Below are positions 28,091-41,314 of a DNA stretch of 64,000 nt, one piece after another (position 1 is the first letter of the stretch; each line of letters starts with the position of its first letter). The DNA is from Meghimatium bilineatum. Taxonomy: Eukaryota > Mollusca > Gastropoda > Stylommatophora > Philomycidae. The DNA is taken from positions 67,813,354 through 67,877,353 of the forward strand of contig CM067322.1 of assembly GCA_034231615.1 (NCBI GenBank), in the 5' to 3' direction. The notes under the pieces were generated by a model. The model was not told where the DNA came from. It searched no databases and saw only the letters and a list, made by a program, of their open reading frames with translations. A program made the translations under genes and the position numbers.

Positions 28091-28106
28091 GAAATATATT
28101 TTAGAG

Positions 28107-28463
28107 CAAGGGTCGGCAACCTATGGCACGCGGGCCACACTTGACACGCCATGCAATTTCAAATGGCACGCAGACTCTTCATGTTTCCTGTATAAAGTTG
28201 ATTATAAATCGATTATCGGGGTTTCCTCGCTCATTTCGGCACTTGGGCGTAGCAGGGTACCAGCCACAGACTTATCCAGACTAGTTACATATACATATTT
28301 ACATATTATTGAATATCACTATATATTAACTAATTAAAATATATAATAAAATATATGGTAAAATAAGAATATTGACCTCGACTTGTATAAAATGTTGTGA
28401 TGCTGGCACTCTGAATAATTTGAAACCTTAAGTTGGCACACAGCAAACGGTTGCCGACCCCTG
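28107..28463. mobile_element. hAT-like MITE, 357 bp
   Basis: The ends CAAGGGTCGGCAACC and GGTTGCCGACCCCTG are inverted repeats (14 of 15 bases). They are flanked by the perfect 8-bp direct repeat TTTTAGAG (28,099-28,106 and 28,464-28,471). Subterminal GGCACGCGGGCC and TTGGCACACAGC are also typical of hAT non-autonomous elements. No coding content. Confidence 0.88.
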
Positions 28464-28825
28464 TTTTAGAGTATTTGATAAACGTTCTGGAATATGAAAT
28501 GTTGCCAAGGCGACGATTGCATACAGAATAACATTAATTTGATAATAGATAGTAAAGTAGCTACATTAACTTTCTTCATCGAGTTTCTTAAAATTATATT
28601 CCAACTGGTACTTTGTTTTTTTTTCTCCATACAGTGTTTCCTTATCCTGCTGATGCCTCTGCCTACTAGTTCAATAAGACGTTCATTCTCGTTCTCATGA
28701 CACTGTCTTTTATTTAAAAGAAACTTTCGTTCTACAAAAGCTGCGTATTACTTCACTAGGTCATCCTCTTTCTAATATGACTACCCATGACGTCGCTTAA
28801 TAATTAATCCTTTCTAATAGCAGTA

Positions 28826-30890
28826 GTGCAAAGGGTCTCGCATTGCTCTCGTTCGGACCCAGGGTTAGCAGATAACAAAGATCCTAAAAGTACCTACGTG
28901 GTGCACCTTGGAAACAGAAATACAGCTGTCCTTGCTTTCTTCCTGGCCAATACTTTTAGGGTCGTGTCCACGGATCTGGAGGCTGTAAATGGAGTGAGAA
29001 CTGCCTGCAGAAGGCTCATATCTCCGAGAACTCTACACCAGTAGCACTATCGGCACACAGCGACGTAAGGCAACTGTTTATTACATTTAGGTGAGTTAAA
29101 GTGCACAAACATTGGAGGGTCGACTAATGTCAATGCCCCGATATGGGTAGACCTCTATTTGGTGATCCTAAGAGTACACATTAAAATCATGAAAAAGAAA
29201 CACGCGCTAGAGAGCAGCGGTGTTTATGTGCAACGATATAATGACAACGAAACTATAAACGTCTAACACCAGACCGAATGACGGAAGTGTTGTTCATGCT
29301 CGAGAGTGCACAGCTAAGCCCACATGTCCAAGTTAACTGAAGCCATTCAAAGTAGGAGTCACGACTCAGGTATTGGATACACCACCCAAGAAATTTGCAT
29401 TCCTGAATGTGAAAGAAATCTTTGAATACAGTTTCCCATTGTCAGAGACACGTTAGAGAGTACATTGTTAAAAATTTCTGTCCGAAGCAGTGTTGAGACT
29501 CATACTCTGGACGCTGTGGGAAACGTAGATGGAAAGCAAGTCCTTGTCTTTATGAACATCGCAAACCTACTGTAATTCTACTGTCGCCGTTGCCCAACAC
29601 GTCTCACACAGAGAGAATTGAATTATGTTATATTATGATGCAGAAATCCAGGCAATTAGTGTGGCAGCTAAAAAACTGCTGAACTCCAACTCTGGCCTAC
29701 AGCCTGTGGTATTCCTGACAGATGCAAGGTCAGTGCTTCAAGCTCTCCAGTCTGGAAAACTAACAGACTTGAAAAAACTACTTAGCGAATTGTCTTACCA
29801 GTATAGGGTAACCATGCAGTGGATACCCTCTCACTGTGGAATACCAGGAAATGAAAAAGCAGACCAACTGGCTAAGGAAGGTGCTGCCGAAGACCAACCA
29901 GATATACCAATCACCTACCATCAGAAAAAACAGATGATCAAGTCAATAAGAAAGCCACAAACACCAACACAAGATGACTATCATATTATGAACATACCAG
30001 AACAAGTTATAATTTTACGCCTCAGAACAGGACACAACCGACTCCGCAGTCACATGTATACAAAGTTCAAGATTGGCAACACGGCCATGTGTACATGTGG
30101 AAAGGCAGCACAGAGTGCCAAACATATACTTCAAGAGTGTTCTGAGCATGAAACGCTGAGGTAGACATATTGGCCAGAGGAAACAACAATGGAATTAAAA
30201 CTCTATGGGACACTGTATGAACTACAAAAGACAGTGAGTTTTATTAAGGAGACAGAATTACAGATATAGACATGTTTCAAGTGAACGAAAGAAGAAGAAG
30301 AAGAAGAATTATGTTATGTACCCAATGGCATAGAGAGAAATGATACCTTTCTTACGCGAGATTTCTTCGCCGACTACGAAGCTCTTCTTCTGTAATATGG
30401 GCAATCTACTTAAGCCTTTGGGTAATAAACGTAATGGCGGAGAATAAAAACACAAGCCGCTTGTGGCGATTTATTGGAAGGCCATCACAGAAGGACGAGG
30501 CCACTGCATGAGAAATGCATAGATCAAATCCCCGACGTGTTTGGAATGCAGCACCTCATCTTGGAAGGTGTATCATCCCTGAGTCTAATTCGACTGTTGT
30601 GGTTGCCCAACACGGCTCATACTGAAATAATTAAGTCTGGGACCTAGGGACACTAAGGGTGGTAAGGGATGGTCTTCCTACGCAAGATATCCCGCTGGAT
30701 ACGAAGCGCCTCGTCGGAGGAAAGACACATTTGGTGACCCAGGCAAACTATCAGCTCGCCTCGTGACACATAACCGCTTCTGAGTAGAAAACTCTTTCAG
30801 TAGGCACTGCACTAAGCCGAAAGCTGAACTTTCCTGTGTATGAAATAGAGCTCTGAGAACCAACCCCAATACATATAGAAAGCAAGAGCA
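28826..30890 (+). mobile_element. Diverged relative of the 1.2-kb retroposon (copy C), split by a LINE
   Basis: The first 420 bp align with copies A and B: AGTGCAAAGGGTCTCGCATT, then GACCCAGGGTTAGCAGATAA, and CAAACATTGGAGGGTCGACT near 29,105. After that it diverges. The segment before the LINE insertion (to 29,631) and the one after it (30,306-30,890) share motifs such as 'GTTGCCCAACACG' (29,591 and 30,609) and 'CGCGAGAT...GACTACGAAGC', pointing to internal duplications of about 330 bp. The right end and tail are not clear. Confidence 0.5.
29632..30305 (+). mobile_element. 5'-truncated LINE end encoding RNase H and a zinc-knuckle-like tail
   Basis: An open frame to 30,164 encodes an RNase H domain: YYDAEIQAISVAAK, then VVFLTDARSVLQAL, then WIPSHCGIPGNEKADQLAKE, with the expected Glu, Asp, His and Asp. 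A tail follows with LRLRTGHNRLRSH and CTCGKAAQSAKHILQEC, the C-C-H-C cluster of Jockey/I-type LINEs. The 3' tail is (GAA)n. A perfect 12-bp direct repeat, GAATTATGTTAT, flanks it (29,620-29,631 and 30,306-30,317), proving an insertion by target-primed reverse transcription. It landed in copy C of the retroposon. The frame is unbroken over some 175 codons, so the copy is young, but it lacks endonuclease and RT. Confidence 0.88.
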
Positions 30891-31109
30891 AACCGTTCGC
30901 ATTTTCTAGGGATAGCAAACAACCAACCAACGTTTGTAATATCATTGCCCATTATTTCACTGAATACTTCATCCTGTATCTAATATCACTGCCCATTACT
31001 TTACTTTTCATTATCTTCACGATGTATATGTCTATTACTTCAGTGATGTTTTAATTTTCTCCTGATGTTACTCTCTTACCAATGGTTTTATAAAGTTTAA
31101 TCATGAATG

Positions 31110-31285
31110 GAATGGTTTCATTAAAGAGAGCAAAAGGCAGACCACGACTAAGTTGGACATATAATATAGCGAAGACCTTCTGAATATAACACTAGAAGAA
31201 GCTGGACATGGAACACATAGCCTGCAGAGTTACAGAGTAGCAGTGAGGACAATGTTCTTCAAAAGAAACGTCACATAGATATACT
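31110..31285 (+). pseudogene. LINE ORF2 3' end fragment (family A)
   Basis: With frameshifts it reads KGRPRLSWT, then EEAGHGTHSL- and TMFFKRNVT, matching the end of the family A polymerase (elsewhere TTFWKEYVT). Heavily decayed. Confidence 0.5.
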
Positions 31286-31289
31286 CCCG

Positions 31290-32005
31290 TAAACTAGCTG
31301 TTCACAAAAACTTCAATATTATCCAATTTCCGATTTCACCCTCTCATTTATTATTATATATCCCCCAATTTAATCTAACCCATATTAGGTAAATAAAGTT
31401 GCTCATTATTGTGAAAGTTTTTCGTTTCTTAATCCTAATTTTTAAAGATTATCGATCAAATTTAATTTTTAGACTAAAATCTGTGATGCTGTCTAACTGT
31501 GTTAAGATGTGTCACTAATATAGAGTCGATAATATTTGTTATTTAATAGTTGTACAATATCTGATTGAAAAATTTTGCTACCTTGCAAGTGAACATTGTT
31601 CTAACATGGTTGTTGTTGTTGAAAATTCAATTTACTCTTGCTTTTTTTTCAGGAATGCATAATACATTCTAATCAAGATGACTATGTACTTTACAAATAG
31701 TGCACCTTTTTCTTTTATAAACAATGTGCACCACTTTACAAATATAACATGTTTCAAAAGTGTTTGAGTATGCAATATGTGTATTGTCCAGTCTCCATCT
31801 ATTTACGTTCATAGCGTGCTGTGATACATAAGTAATATGACAGGAATATTATTGACCTCTTGCGGTGAGGCGTGCCATTTTCAACTGCGGAAGTTAATCT
31901 AATTTGGTTATATCAGAGCTTTTTCCAGGAAAATTATGGAGGTCAGGATAGAGGTAATTTCACCACCACTACCTCCGAAAGAGAGACAGAAATATAAGGT
32001 ACAAT
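31290..32005. other. Intergenic AT-rich stretch, nothing recognised
   Basis: No supported feature. Confidence 0.35.
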
Positions 32006-32009
32006 GCAA

Positions 32010-32115
32010 GGAGAAGTGCCTAAATTTTCACGAAACAAAATCTCTTTAGTGCCCTCTTACAACATACATGGAACGTAAATAGTGTTACTAGTCTTTGCTA
32101 CCATCTCTGGCCCCG
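32010..32115 (-). mobile_element. SINE-like repeat fragment, copy 3
   Basis: On the minus strand it has the head 'AGCAAAGACTAGTAACACTA' and the core CATGTATGTTGTAAGAGGGC, a diverged form of GCATGTCGTAAGAGGC shared with copies at 8,730, 10,005 and 41,315. Confidence 0.5.
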
Positions 32116-32119
32116 GCAA

Positions 32120-32980
32120 CATAAGGCGGATCTCACGTTGAATATTTACCACGTGATTTTCTATAATATGGAAATTAACTGAAATATGCATGTTTTACCA
32201 ATATCTATGAACAAAACATCGACTAGAACACCTTCATCAAAACGAAAGGCAACAGATCAACAACAAAATTTACAAAGAAGCACACATATAGTGTGAAGAT
32301 GATAGGAGACAAAGAAGGAAAGAAGTGAGGAAGAGACAATTTATCATAGCATATGTAGTTATATGTACATTTTGCTGTTTGTCTGTTGTCTTTTGTTCTC
32401 ATAAAGGTTTACTAGTCGAAACGTTGTCTGTCCCTGTGTCTCGATGCTAGTTTGTTTTGCTTAAAAATATACATAAAACTATAGCCATGTTGGTTTATTT
32501 GCATATTTTTTCTGTGTTACCCAAGCTCTGGTATTTCCAGTGCATCGGGGTTTCTCTCCCGATGTCGGAGATCTCCAGAATATTAATGCGTGCGGATTTT
32601 ACACATCGGCACTCATCTTTGCTGGATGCGACTGAACATTGGTCGTTTTGGGTGTACTTTGTTTCGTCAACAAATTAAAAACAAAGAACTAGTCGGATTA
32701 GCAAAGATAAGATTTCTGGAAAAGGACTTGGTATATAGATTTCGGTTCCCCATTCCACACAAAACAATTGGCAATACAAGTGCGCCGAGCCCAAAAAAAT
32801 TAATGCTAGTCCCTCGACCCCACAAAAATGGTTAACCACCTATGAATTATTGCTCTAAGATGTATTACTCCATGACTTATTGCTCTATGACTTACTGCTC
32901 TAAGACTTCTCTAGACGTATTGGCCAAAGACGTATTGCTCCAAGTTAGAGGTGGCCTTCCCTTTTTTGACTAGAAACGAC
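32120..32980. other. Intergenic stretch, nothing recognised
   Basis: It contains a short imperfect repeat of TATTGCTCTATGACTTA near 32,845-32,945. No gene seen. Confidence 0.35.
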
Positions 32981-32991
32981 AAATACTTTTG

Positions 32992-34221
32992 TTTGTTTGT
33001 TTGTTTTGCGTTCGCTCCATTGTAACCATCACGGATATCCGTGCGATTTCCGCCGGAAGCGTGATTACGTTGTGCCACCGTTATGCGCCTTGTAGGCCTA
33101 GCACATCCGATTTCGGCATGCCTTGACAATTCGGGTGGGCTACCCTTAGCCTGTGACAGCCTCTATATCTGTCTCCAGGCACGCGTAGTGGCGACTCTTC
33201 GCCCATACGATTTTTGCTCTCGTCTGGCTCGCACGAGGTGTTCCACTGTCTATGAACTTGCCTCGTGTAATTGGACGTGCTGTGCCTGTGCCCATTGGGT
33301 ACTGAACCGTTTCTCATCCGTGAGCCTGGTTCCTTAAAGGGAATAACTCAACAGAGGAGTTGGACCCTGGCTCTTTCGCCCTCTTAGCCGAGGTGTCGTT
33401 CACCGACATCGTGTACCCCTTGTCCAAGTTCGAGTCTCACACCACGCGTTTGAGAGCAAGGCGTTCTCGAGCTGAGCGTCCTTGTCCCAATAGCGCCTGA
33501 GCCCATCAGGTACTGAACCCTTTCTCTCTTCAAGTGTACATCCGTTATAGGAAACCTTGACAGTAGAGTTGGGCCAGGACTACCATCGTTATCCCTTTCT
33601 TGCCTAAGCCCATCGGGTACATCACCCTTTCTCTTCGCGAGCATATTTCCGGTTTAGGAAGGCTCGATATAAGAGATGGGTTAGGTCTTCTTGCTTTACC
33701 AAACGCCAATGAATGGGTCTGGGTCTATGCCTTTAAGGAACACAGGTAACTAGAAGCTCGTCTCGAGCTGACGGAGCTTGTAGTTGCCCTTTCCTAGGGA
33801 TTTTTCACTTTATATTTGCAGTTCGCGCTGCCCTCTAGCGCTGTTCTGCCCTTTCATTGTTTCATTGTACTCGGTATGAAATCTATTTGTCTCTCGCCAT
33901 GCATCTACCTTTACGTGCATTTTACATTGGCCGCCCCTCCAATGTTCGGACTGGACTGATTTGCTTCACTGTATGTCGACAGTGTCGCTATATGTGGTGA
34001 TGCTGGTGGTGTCGGAGATATTGTCTGTCTCTTGTGCAGTCAAATCTCTTTCCATCTGCTACCTCCACATTCTCGGACACGATCCCCAAATGACGTGGCC
34101 AGAATCAGCTCGAGCTGCTGTATTTCTGTTTCCAGGGTGCACCGCGTGGAGGTACATTTGGGATCTTGGTTATCTGCTAACCCTGGGCCCGTCTAGAGCA
34201 ATGCGTTCCCTTTGCACCCCA
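32992..34221 (-). mobile_element. 1.2-kb non-coding retroposon, copy B
   Basis: Reverse-complement copy of 3,552-4,776 at high identity over the whole length. It starts (minus strand) at GGGGTGCAAAGGGAACGC and ends in (AAAC)n (TTTGTTTGTTTG on +). It is flanked by its own perfect 11-bp direct repeat, AAATACTTTTG (32,981-32,991 and 34,222-34,232). Two full-length copies with different target duplications establish the true ends of the family. Confidence 0.78.
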
Positions 34222-34234
34222 AAATACTTTTGGA

Positions 34235-35340
34235 ATTTGCAAGTAATTACAAACTAACTATTGCACACACTACATTTTCGCATAAAACATACAGAAAGAC
34301 AATGTAGCATTTACCATCCACGAAAAGACGTAATCAAATAAAGTATATTCTTATTTCAAAAAAATTTAATTCATGCATTAATCAAGCCAGGATCAGAACG
34401 TTCCCTGGTGCATATATTAGCGGCGACGATGGCTTAGTAATTGCAACGCTAAAACTTCAGCTAAAAAAGCATTGACAAAAATATTACTCCAGAATAATAT
34501 TTGATTAGATAAACAGAAATGTCAAGGAGTCGCGGAGAAACAAAACAGATGAAAAATGACCAGTCTGAGACCATCAACACACCTAAACGACAATGACAAT
34601 CGCAAGAAGACATATATCATATTAAAAATAACACATCCACAGAAAGCTAAGATATCCATTATAGAAGACAAAAATTGTAAAACACTAAATTAAGAGACAC
34701 AAATAATTAATAGATTGACTGAATATTGTAAAGAAGTATACAACTGTGTATAACAACTCTGGACTGTTAAATACTTGACAACTTATGCAATTCCAGAGAA
34801 TTAGGGGATTCTAAAATCTTGAAAGAAGAAATTGAATATTCTACACGATCATTAATAAAGAGGAAGGACACCAGTAATAGATAATATTTGTCCAAATTTC
34901 TAAGACACGGGGGCATAGAAACAACAAATATTATTAGAATACTTTGCGAACACGTAATGGGAACAAAAAGGTGGCACTGGTGGGTTTGACGATGTTTAAA
35001 AGACATGAATTGAGAAATAAATAAACAAATGAATCACGTTACAGGTCAAATATATTACTGTTTACAGCAGTAAAGTCTACAACTTCAACCACTTGTGCAG
35101 TTTCTGTGTACGAATCTTAAAATTGGTAAGGTTATATAAATAATAATAAAATTCCAGATAGAAATTTGATTTACAGTACGTCAGAAAATGGTAACTCTTC
35201 TATTTCATTGGAAAATTTTACTATGGTTCTCATACGTTCTTCATTCACATGTTCTGAATTCTTTAGTTGTTGACAGGGGGAAAGGAGGGTCAAAATTGGC
35301 AAATAATTGTTTTACGTAATTTATAACGTAATTTATTAAA
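34235..35340. other. Intergenic AT-rich stretch, nothing recognised
   Basis: No supported feature. Confidence 0.35.
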
Positions 35341-35344
35341 ATAA

Positions 35345-35724
35345 AACAGTGGCCAAGAGAATAACATCATTTGAATTAAAGTGTTATAGAAGAGTTTTGA
35401 GAACACCATGGACAGCGAAGAAAACAAACCAGGAGGTGTTACGAACACTTAACGTCCAGGTAGGCTGGCTTCTGAACACTATATTAAAGAAAAAGCTAGT
35501 TTTTTCGGTCATATTAAGAGACACGACGGCATGGAGAGAGTGCTAATGGAGGGGATCATAGAAGGCAACAGGGGCAAAGGCCGACCGAGACGCCGTTGGA
35601 CAAAAGACGTTCAAGAATTCCTGCGTATGTCACTGGAAGATGCAGGACAACTTGCTCAAGACCGCGGGGAATTCAAGAGATCCATAGAAAAGACTACGTT
35701 CTGGAAAGAATATGTCACTTGATG
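35345..35724 (+). pseudogene. LINE ORF2 3' end (family A), well preserved
   Basis: Two frames together give FELKCYRRVLRTPWTAKKTN, NQEVLRTLNVQVGWLLNTI, a one-base shift, then RDTTAWRE-/MERVLMEGIIEG, RPRRRWTKDVQEFLRMSLED, AGQLAQDRGEFKRS and FWKEYVT, ending in a stop. This is the conserved C-terminal part of a LINE polymerase and shows how the family ends. Confidence 0.72.
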
Positions 35725-35729
35725 ATGTA

Positions 35730-36680
35730 ATTTATAGACAGCCATAAGGCAAACAGTGCATACAGTTTTAGAGACCTCATATTTCTAAATTTATTTGTGA
35801 TCATTTCACCAGTTCACATTTATCTTTCCCAATGTTCGTGATTTTGAGAGTGCGAGTAAAAGAGGGGGTTCAGCCAAAGGAAAGAATGGATTAACAATAT
35901 TAAGGACAGGTCAGTATTACATTTCCTCACGCTCATACAAAAGGTTAAAAACAGAAGCATGGTGGAATTTTTGTTTGGATGTGTTCGAAGTGAACAAAAT
36001 AAATGCCGATTTAGTTACACTGTATGTTCCTCTACTTTCGACAACGACTTTCCATTTCTGACATAGATTCCAAGGGCAGCTCATGGAAATGGAAGAAGAG
36101 GACAAAATATTATATGATTGATAATATTAAAGACTTTTTTTCTAAAAGACCCTAAACAATATTCAAGACTAGATAGGAAAAAGAATATCCATACTTAAAC
36201 AATGAACTGAGAACAGTCAATGAGTTAATGTAATGTAGAATAGATTGTTGGAACTTTGCTAAAACACAAGACTAGGACGTTTATTTAGTTCACTTCATAG
36301 ACATTAATACAAAAATTATGTTCTGAACTCTTTGTATGAGAATGAAGAAATGTAATCTTAACATGTCCTCAATACGTGTAACTGATATATTCCTTTATTT
36401 CCAGATTCTCTTTTTTCTCCCCGCACCCCCCCCCCCCCCCGCAAAAAAAATACGCAAATTTTGAAAGAGAAAGGTGAACTACTTACATAATTGCCAAATA
36501 CATTTTAGATTACTAAAAAAAAAACCGTATGCACTTTCTACAATATATGCAATATTTATATTTACTAGTACCAGTACGGTTTTTTCTTATTTTGAGGTCC
36601 CTGAAGATTGACCGATAATCTGGGCATGAAGTTTGCTGCAGTGTTGATTGACGACAGAGTACATTGCGAAAACTGTAAAA
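35730..36680. other. Intergenic stretch with a poly-C tract
   Basis: CCCCGCACCCCCCCCCCCCC at about 36,419-36,440. Nothing else recognised. Confidence 0.4.
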
Positions 36681-36684
36681 TTGT

Positions 36685-37150
36685 TTGTTCATAGACATAG
36701 TTAATCGCATGTTAACATATGTTAAAACATCTAGTCATCTAGACTCAAAAACATGGACAATAAACAAACAATTAAAAGACAGAATTAATGTATTTGAGAT
36801 GTGGATACAGAAGAATAGGGAGAGATCATTGAAAGAGATGATAACCAACAAAAATGTTCTAACAAAACTTTGTATGGAGAAAGAATTACTAAAGGGAAAT
36901 AAAGATCAAACAAATAAAATATTTTGGACATATTAAAAGACATTACATCTTGTTGAAGACCTTACTTGCGTAAGGTCTTAGTCGAGGGGATGTTAGCAAG
37001 AGGAAAGTAGAGATACAAAAGGGAGAGTAGCATCGCGAGATTGACAGGTACAGTCTAGCAAAGTGCACCACCAAGACAAGAGACAGGGTATGTTGGAGGT
37101 CTGTTGCAGCCATCCATCGCTGCGGAGACAGCACGTAATGATGATGAGTC
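36685..37150 (+). pseudogene. LINE ORF2 3' end (family B)
   Basis: KTWTINKQLKDRINVFEMWI, then MEKELLKGNKDQTNKIFW, a break, and a frame leading to [12 protein letters not shown] and CWRSVAAIHRCGDS, followed by GAT triplets. It is the most complete family B tail in the window and ties the 'TINK...FEMW' thumb segment to the 'CWRSVAANL' tail. Confidence 0.65.
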
Positions 37151-37154
37151 ATTA

Positions 37155-40100
37155 GTAAAATGAAATTTCCATGCGGTGGAACCAAAAGATAAGATGCACT
37201 GTGATACTTTGATATCAAAATATCTAGGTTTGATTAGATATGAAGAGCTGATCTATTTTCTTGTTAACATTCTCAATTCACGGTTAATAACCAGCATCAT
37301 TGCACAAGGGGCATTCCCATAAAAGATCTGCGTGCCACTTCATCCAGCGCCGGATTTAGATTTGATAAGGCCCTAAGATATTTGAGATATGGGGCCTTTA
37401 ACAATTAAGAAGTATATAGATATAGCTTGTTTAGCTTATAGGTAAATCCTGCACTGCCGTCAGCCATCTAATAGTATATATGTTCAGTGTCCCAATAAGT
37501 TGTAGACTGTAGCTCTTCTAGTCGTTCAAGTGAGGTTGCACTTCATCTCTTCTCTCCGTCACTTCCATGGTTGCAATACTGTTCTTTATAAGTCATTTAT
37601 TTTCCTAACAAAAAGTAGCATATCCTATTCAGAAAGTCATTAGTAATCCATAATGTATCACTGTAAAGATTGTCTAGGCACTATTTACGCACAGTAGGTT
37701 GACATTGCTTTCTGAACGGTTCTGAAGCATAACTATCTGCAGCTGAAATTATACCATTTGCATTGACTACGTGAGACGGATTCTGAAACGTAACCGCAGA
37801 GCTGAACTAAGCAGCAGTGCATTTGCAATTTTGGAAATAATTTGTATAGTGTACGCATCTTATATAATTTGAATCATGGTCAGAAATAAATACGTTTTTA
37901 CCATTTTTATTAAATATTGTCAGCTAGAATTGGGTGCTAGCTAGAGCAGACAGAATTTATTTAGTTGCACGAAATGTGCGGTTTCGTTCCCAAATATGTA
38001 TCTGGAAACAAAAGCATCGATGATAAATCTCATCGCCGTGCTTTCACTCGCCATGTCAATTGCAATAGCACTTTCAAGCCGATAATTACAGATTTGTGTA
38101 GTATTCCCAGAATAATAGGGTCTGTAAATATTTCTTTAGTTGGCCCTGCAGACTAATGCAAAGCATAGTTTACCACTCTCTTGCTGACTTGTCATTAACA
38201 GAAATCAAGTGCATACAAATATCCGTCAAATAATATACAAATGTGTTCCTTTTTTAGGAAAGCACTCCTCATTAGCGCAAGGAAGATGTTATAAGTAAAA
38301 GTACCTTAAATAATACCTGCCTTACCTTTATCCTGGCTAGCCAAGTTACTACTGGCTTAACAAGAGGGCGGCGATCCATTTTCAGTAGCAGAAAACACAA
38401 GGAATACACACTAGATTTTTCCGAGTCCGTGTTGTTTTTTCAGCCATCAGCCATCGACAGTACTATAAGACATTACTGCAAAAAGTAAACAAGGCTTCAT
38501 TCGGTACGTTTTTGATTGTCGTCTGGCTATTTGTTGGATACTATTTATATAATTGGAGTCGCCCGCCAAAAATAACCAAGGCAACCAATGAAAATCACGG
38601 CGATAATCACAATCGGCCTACTAGGTCATCAGTCCACAGGTCGTTACTTGAACCCTGGCGTGCATCAACGGGCTCACATTCAAGCATAGTGGAGATTTCT
38701 TCTATACCATATTGATTTTAGCTTGTGAAAGAGGGGCAGTATCAACAACAAAAGTATCCGTATTATTGTCAATATAGTGGAGGCGATGCTCAGCTGACGA
38801 TACAAGATGATGTCTTATATGCTGCCAAAACCGCCCGATGCACTACAACCTAAACCTGGTGGGGATCAATATCGTCACATTCAGTAAATCGACAAGAAGG
38901 AAATTAACGCTGACGTGGCAGAATGCCGTAGTGTTGTTGGAATGGTTGTATAGCTAATTGCAACCACTCTATAAATTTGACAAAGATTCTAGACTACTCA
39001 GCAACTACCGCATCATTCCTTCGCCTAATCAAGGCCACCTCCTTGAAGTGGAAATGGGGCATAGCTCATCCAAGAGGCTGGAAACTAAGATTGGTCGGGT
39101 CATCTCTGGCATCGAGCAGGACCACAGTCCTGCCCACGCAATCACTGGTGCTGAAGTCGAAGATAACAGGACGAGAGGCGTACCAGCAACCATGGTAGCA
39201 CAAGACACGACTAGATGAAATGTCTTCACAACAAAATTAAATTGATGTGTAGGCATGTTATACTAAGAACAAGAAGATTCCTTTGCAAAGCTTTGAACTG
39301 TATTCTTCACAATTCACTGGGAAGCAACCATCATTAAAAGGAATATGATAATAGCACAAGTTTGTATCTGCTTTTTATGAGGGATCCCATTCAAAACACG
39401 ATACTGCTGTGGTGCAATATATTTGTGAATGCCTGAAAATAATAAAGTACCATTGTCGAAACATATACCTTTTTGTAAGGAAATTAAACAAATGTAAAAA
39501 AAGCAGTTGCACATTGTTCATTGTAGGACTTGACAGATAAACAATAAGGATCATAATTATGATAATAATAAACAAGGAAGGAGTGGACAGACAAACGTAA
39601 TAATACGAGACTATCAGACATGCGAAATGAAGAGAAATCTATAAATAAACGCAAATAGAAGAGTGCGACGACTTCGGCTTGGATCCACATAGACATAATT
39701 GTTGGGTTTTTGTTGTGACGATTGTGAAGATGAATGAAACCACTGAACATTTCTTATATTCCTGTTGTAAACTATATATAACAGCATATGGCACTGAATA
39801 AGGATTGCTACAACAATAATAGCATCCTATATAACATTAATAATATATTGATAGGTACATGGGTTACTGGGCCCGAAAGGGGACCGAAATAACAACTATG
39901 TGACTTTCCAGACAGGCCGTAAAATGCATCTAGGGAGGTTTGAGAGAGGGAGTTGGCTGCCCCATTCTATATAGGATAAGGGTGACCCATAGGTAGTGCC
40001 GTGCCGTGCTACGATGCAGAGAAGCGGTCGCATCAGGCAGCACCAATCAAAATACATTTACGTTGCGCCATTTCGAAGAAAAACATTTTAAGGGGTACGC

Positions 40101-41310
40101 ATTTCGAAGGCTTGCATCATTCTCAGAAAATCTACCGTAAGGGTCCTGTTATAGGTCATTCTGAAACCGAATGTGTCCGGCTGATAAGCGTAGATATCGC
40201 AGCTAAGATGTAAATAATGATAAAACGCGCATTTTTTTCCTCCTGACTACATTCTGCTATTCTGCTTGAGTTTGAGAAGGAATAGAAGATGAAGAAGATA
40301 AGGCAGTATGTATAAAATAAACACATGAAATTTACGAACACGGAAATAGGCAACTATAATATACACATAGGATCCTATATAAGATACATATACATTTAAC
40401 ATAGACCTATGTGTGCGTGTGTTTTTTCCAGGACTAACAGCACTTTCATACATTTACATAAGTCTATTACAAGGCTGTCGCCAGCCTTTTCCGTGTCTAA
40501 CATTTTGATACAGTGTACATAAGTCAGAGTTATCGCCATCTCTTTCTAGGACGAACACTTTAGACAGCATAAACACTGAAGTCTTCAGAGCTATATTCAC
40601 TTTCTACGAACTGGTGTTGTTCACCATTGTCAGTTAACTAAACAATCAAAGTGTTGTTTCAGAGTTCCAGAATAGTTACACTGCATTCTATCGATCACAT
40701 TCAGAATAAGAAAGGATATATTCTATTCGGAAAAAAGTCATCTCCAGAGCACCCTTCTACCAGCTAAATGTTGCAAGGCACAAATGGTTAACAGCAGGTT
40801 TGTTAGTTAGAACAGTAAAGTAGACCAGACAATATCAGAGAAGTGCTTATATAGGATCACATGGGCCTGCACCGAGTGCAATTTGTGTTACTTAATAACT
40901 GATAACTACTGCATTGCTTTCTAATAATAACTTCAACATAATAACTTCATTGCTTTCTGATCGATCATGCTTCTGAAATGCTTGTAACTGATTACTATGA
41001 TCCCAGTAATTTTATTTTCATTGCTTAATACTCAAAGTAAAAACCATAACAGAAAAACAGAATATCAGAACAGACACAATAACGAATGGCTTCTCATTTC
41101 GGCTGATATCTCAAATGACGCCACATTTAAACATACAATATTTATTATTACCGATCCCATACAATAATGTGACATTTAGATAAACAGCCAATACGACCTG
41201 ATATAATCACCTGGGATTACTGCTCATTTTTGGAAAGAATGTGTATCAAGTAAAATGGTTTAAATCCCATACGTAAACAAACACATCACAGTACGAACTA
41301 ACTCGATATT
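37155..41310. other. Long intergenic stretch without a recognised gene
   Basis: CGCCGGATTTAGATTTGATA at about 37,347 resembles the left end of a hAT-like element, but no right end was found. Open frames near 38,512-38,715 and 38,958-39,218 have no family resemblance. A GC-richer block at 39,860-40,200 may be another SINE-like repeat (TAGATATCGCAGCTAAGATG at 40,190 resembles part of copy 4 below). Confidence 0.35.
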
Positions 41311-41314
41311 ATAG

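Noticed and set aside
37340-37400. CGCCGGATTTAGATTTG as the left end of a hAT-like element
   Set aside because: No matching right end or 8-bp duplication found downstream.
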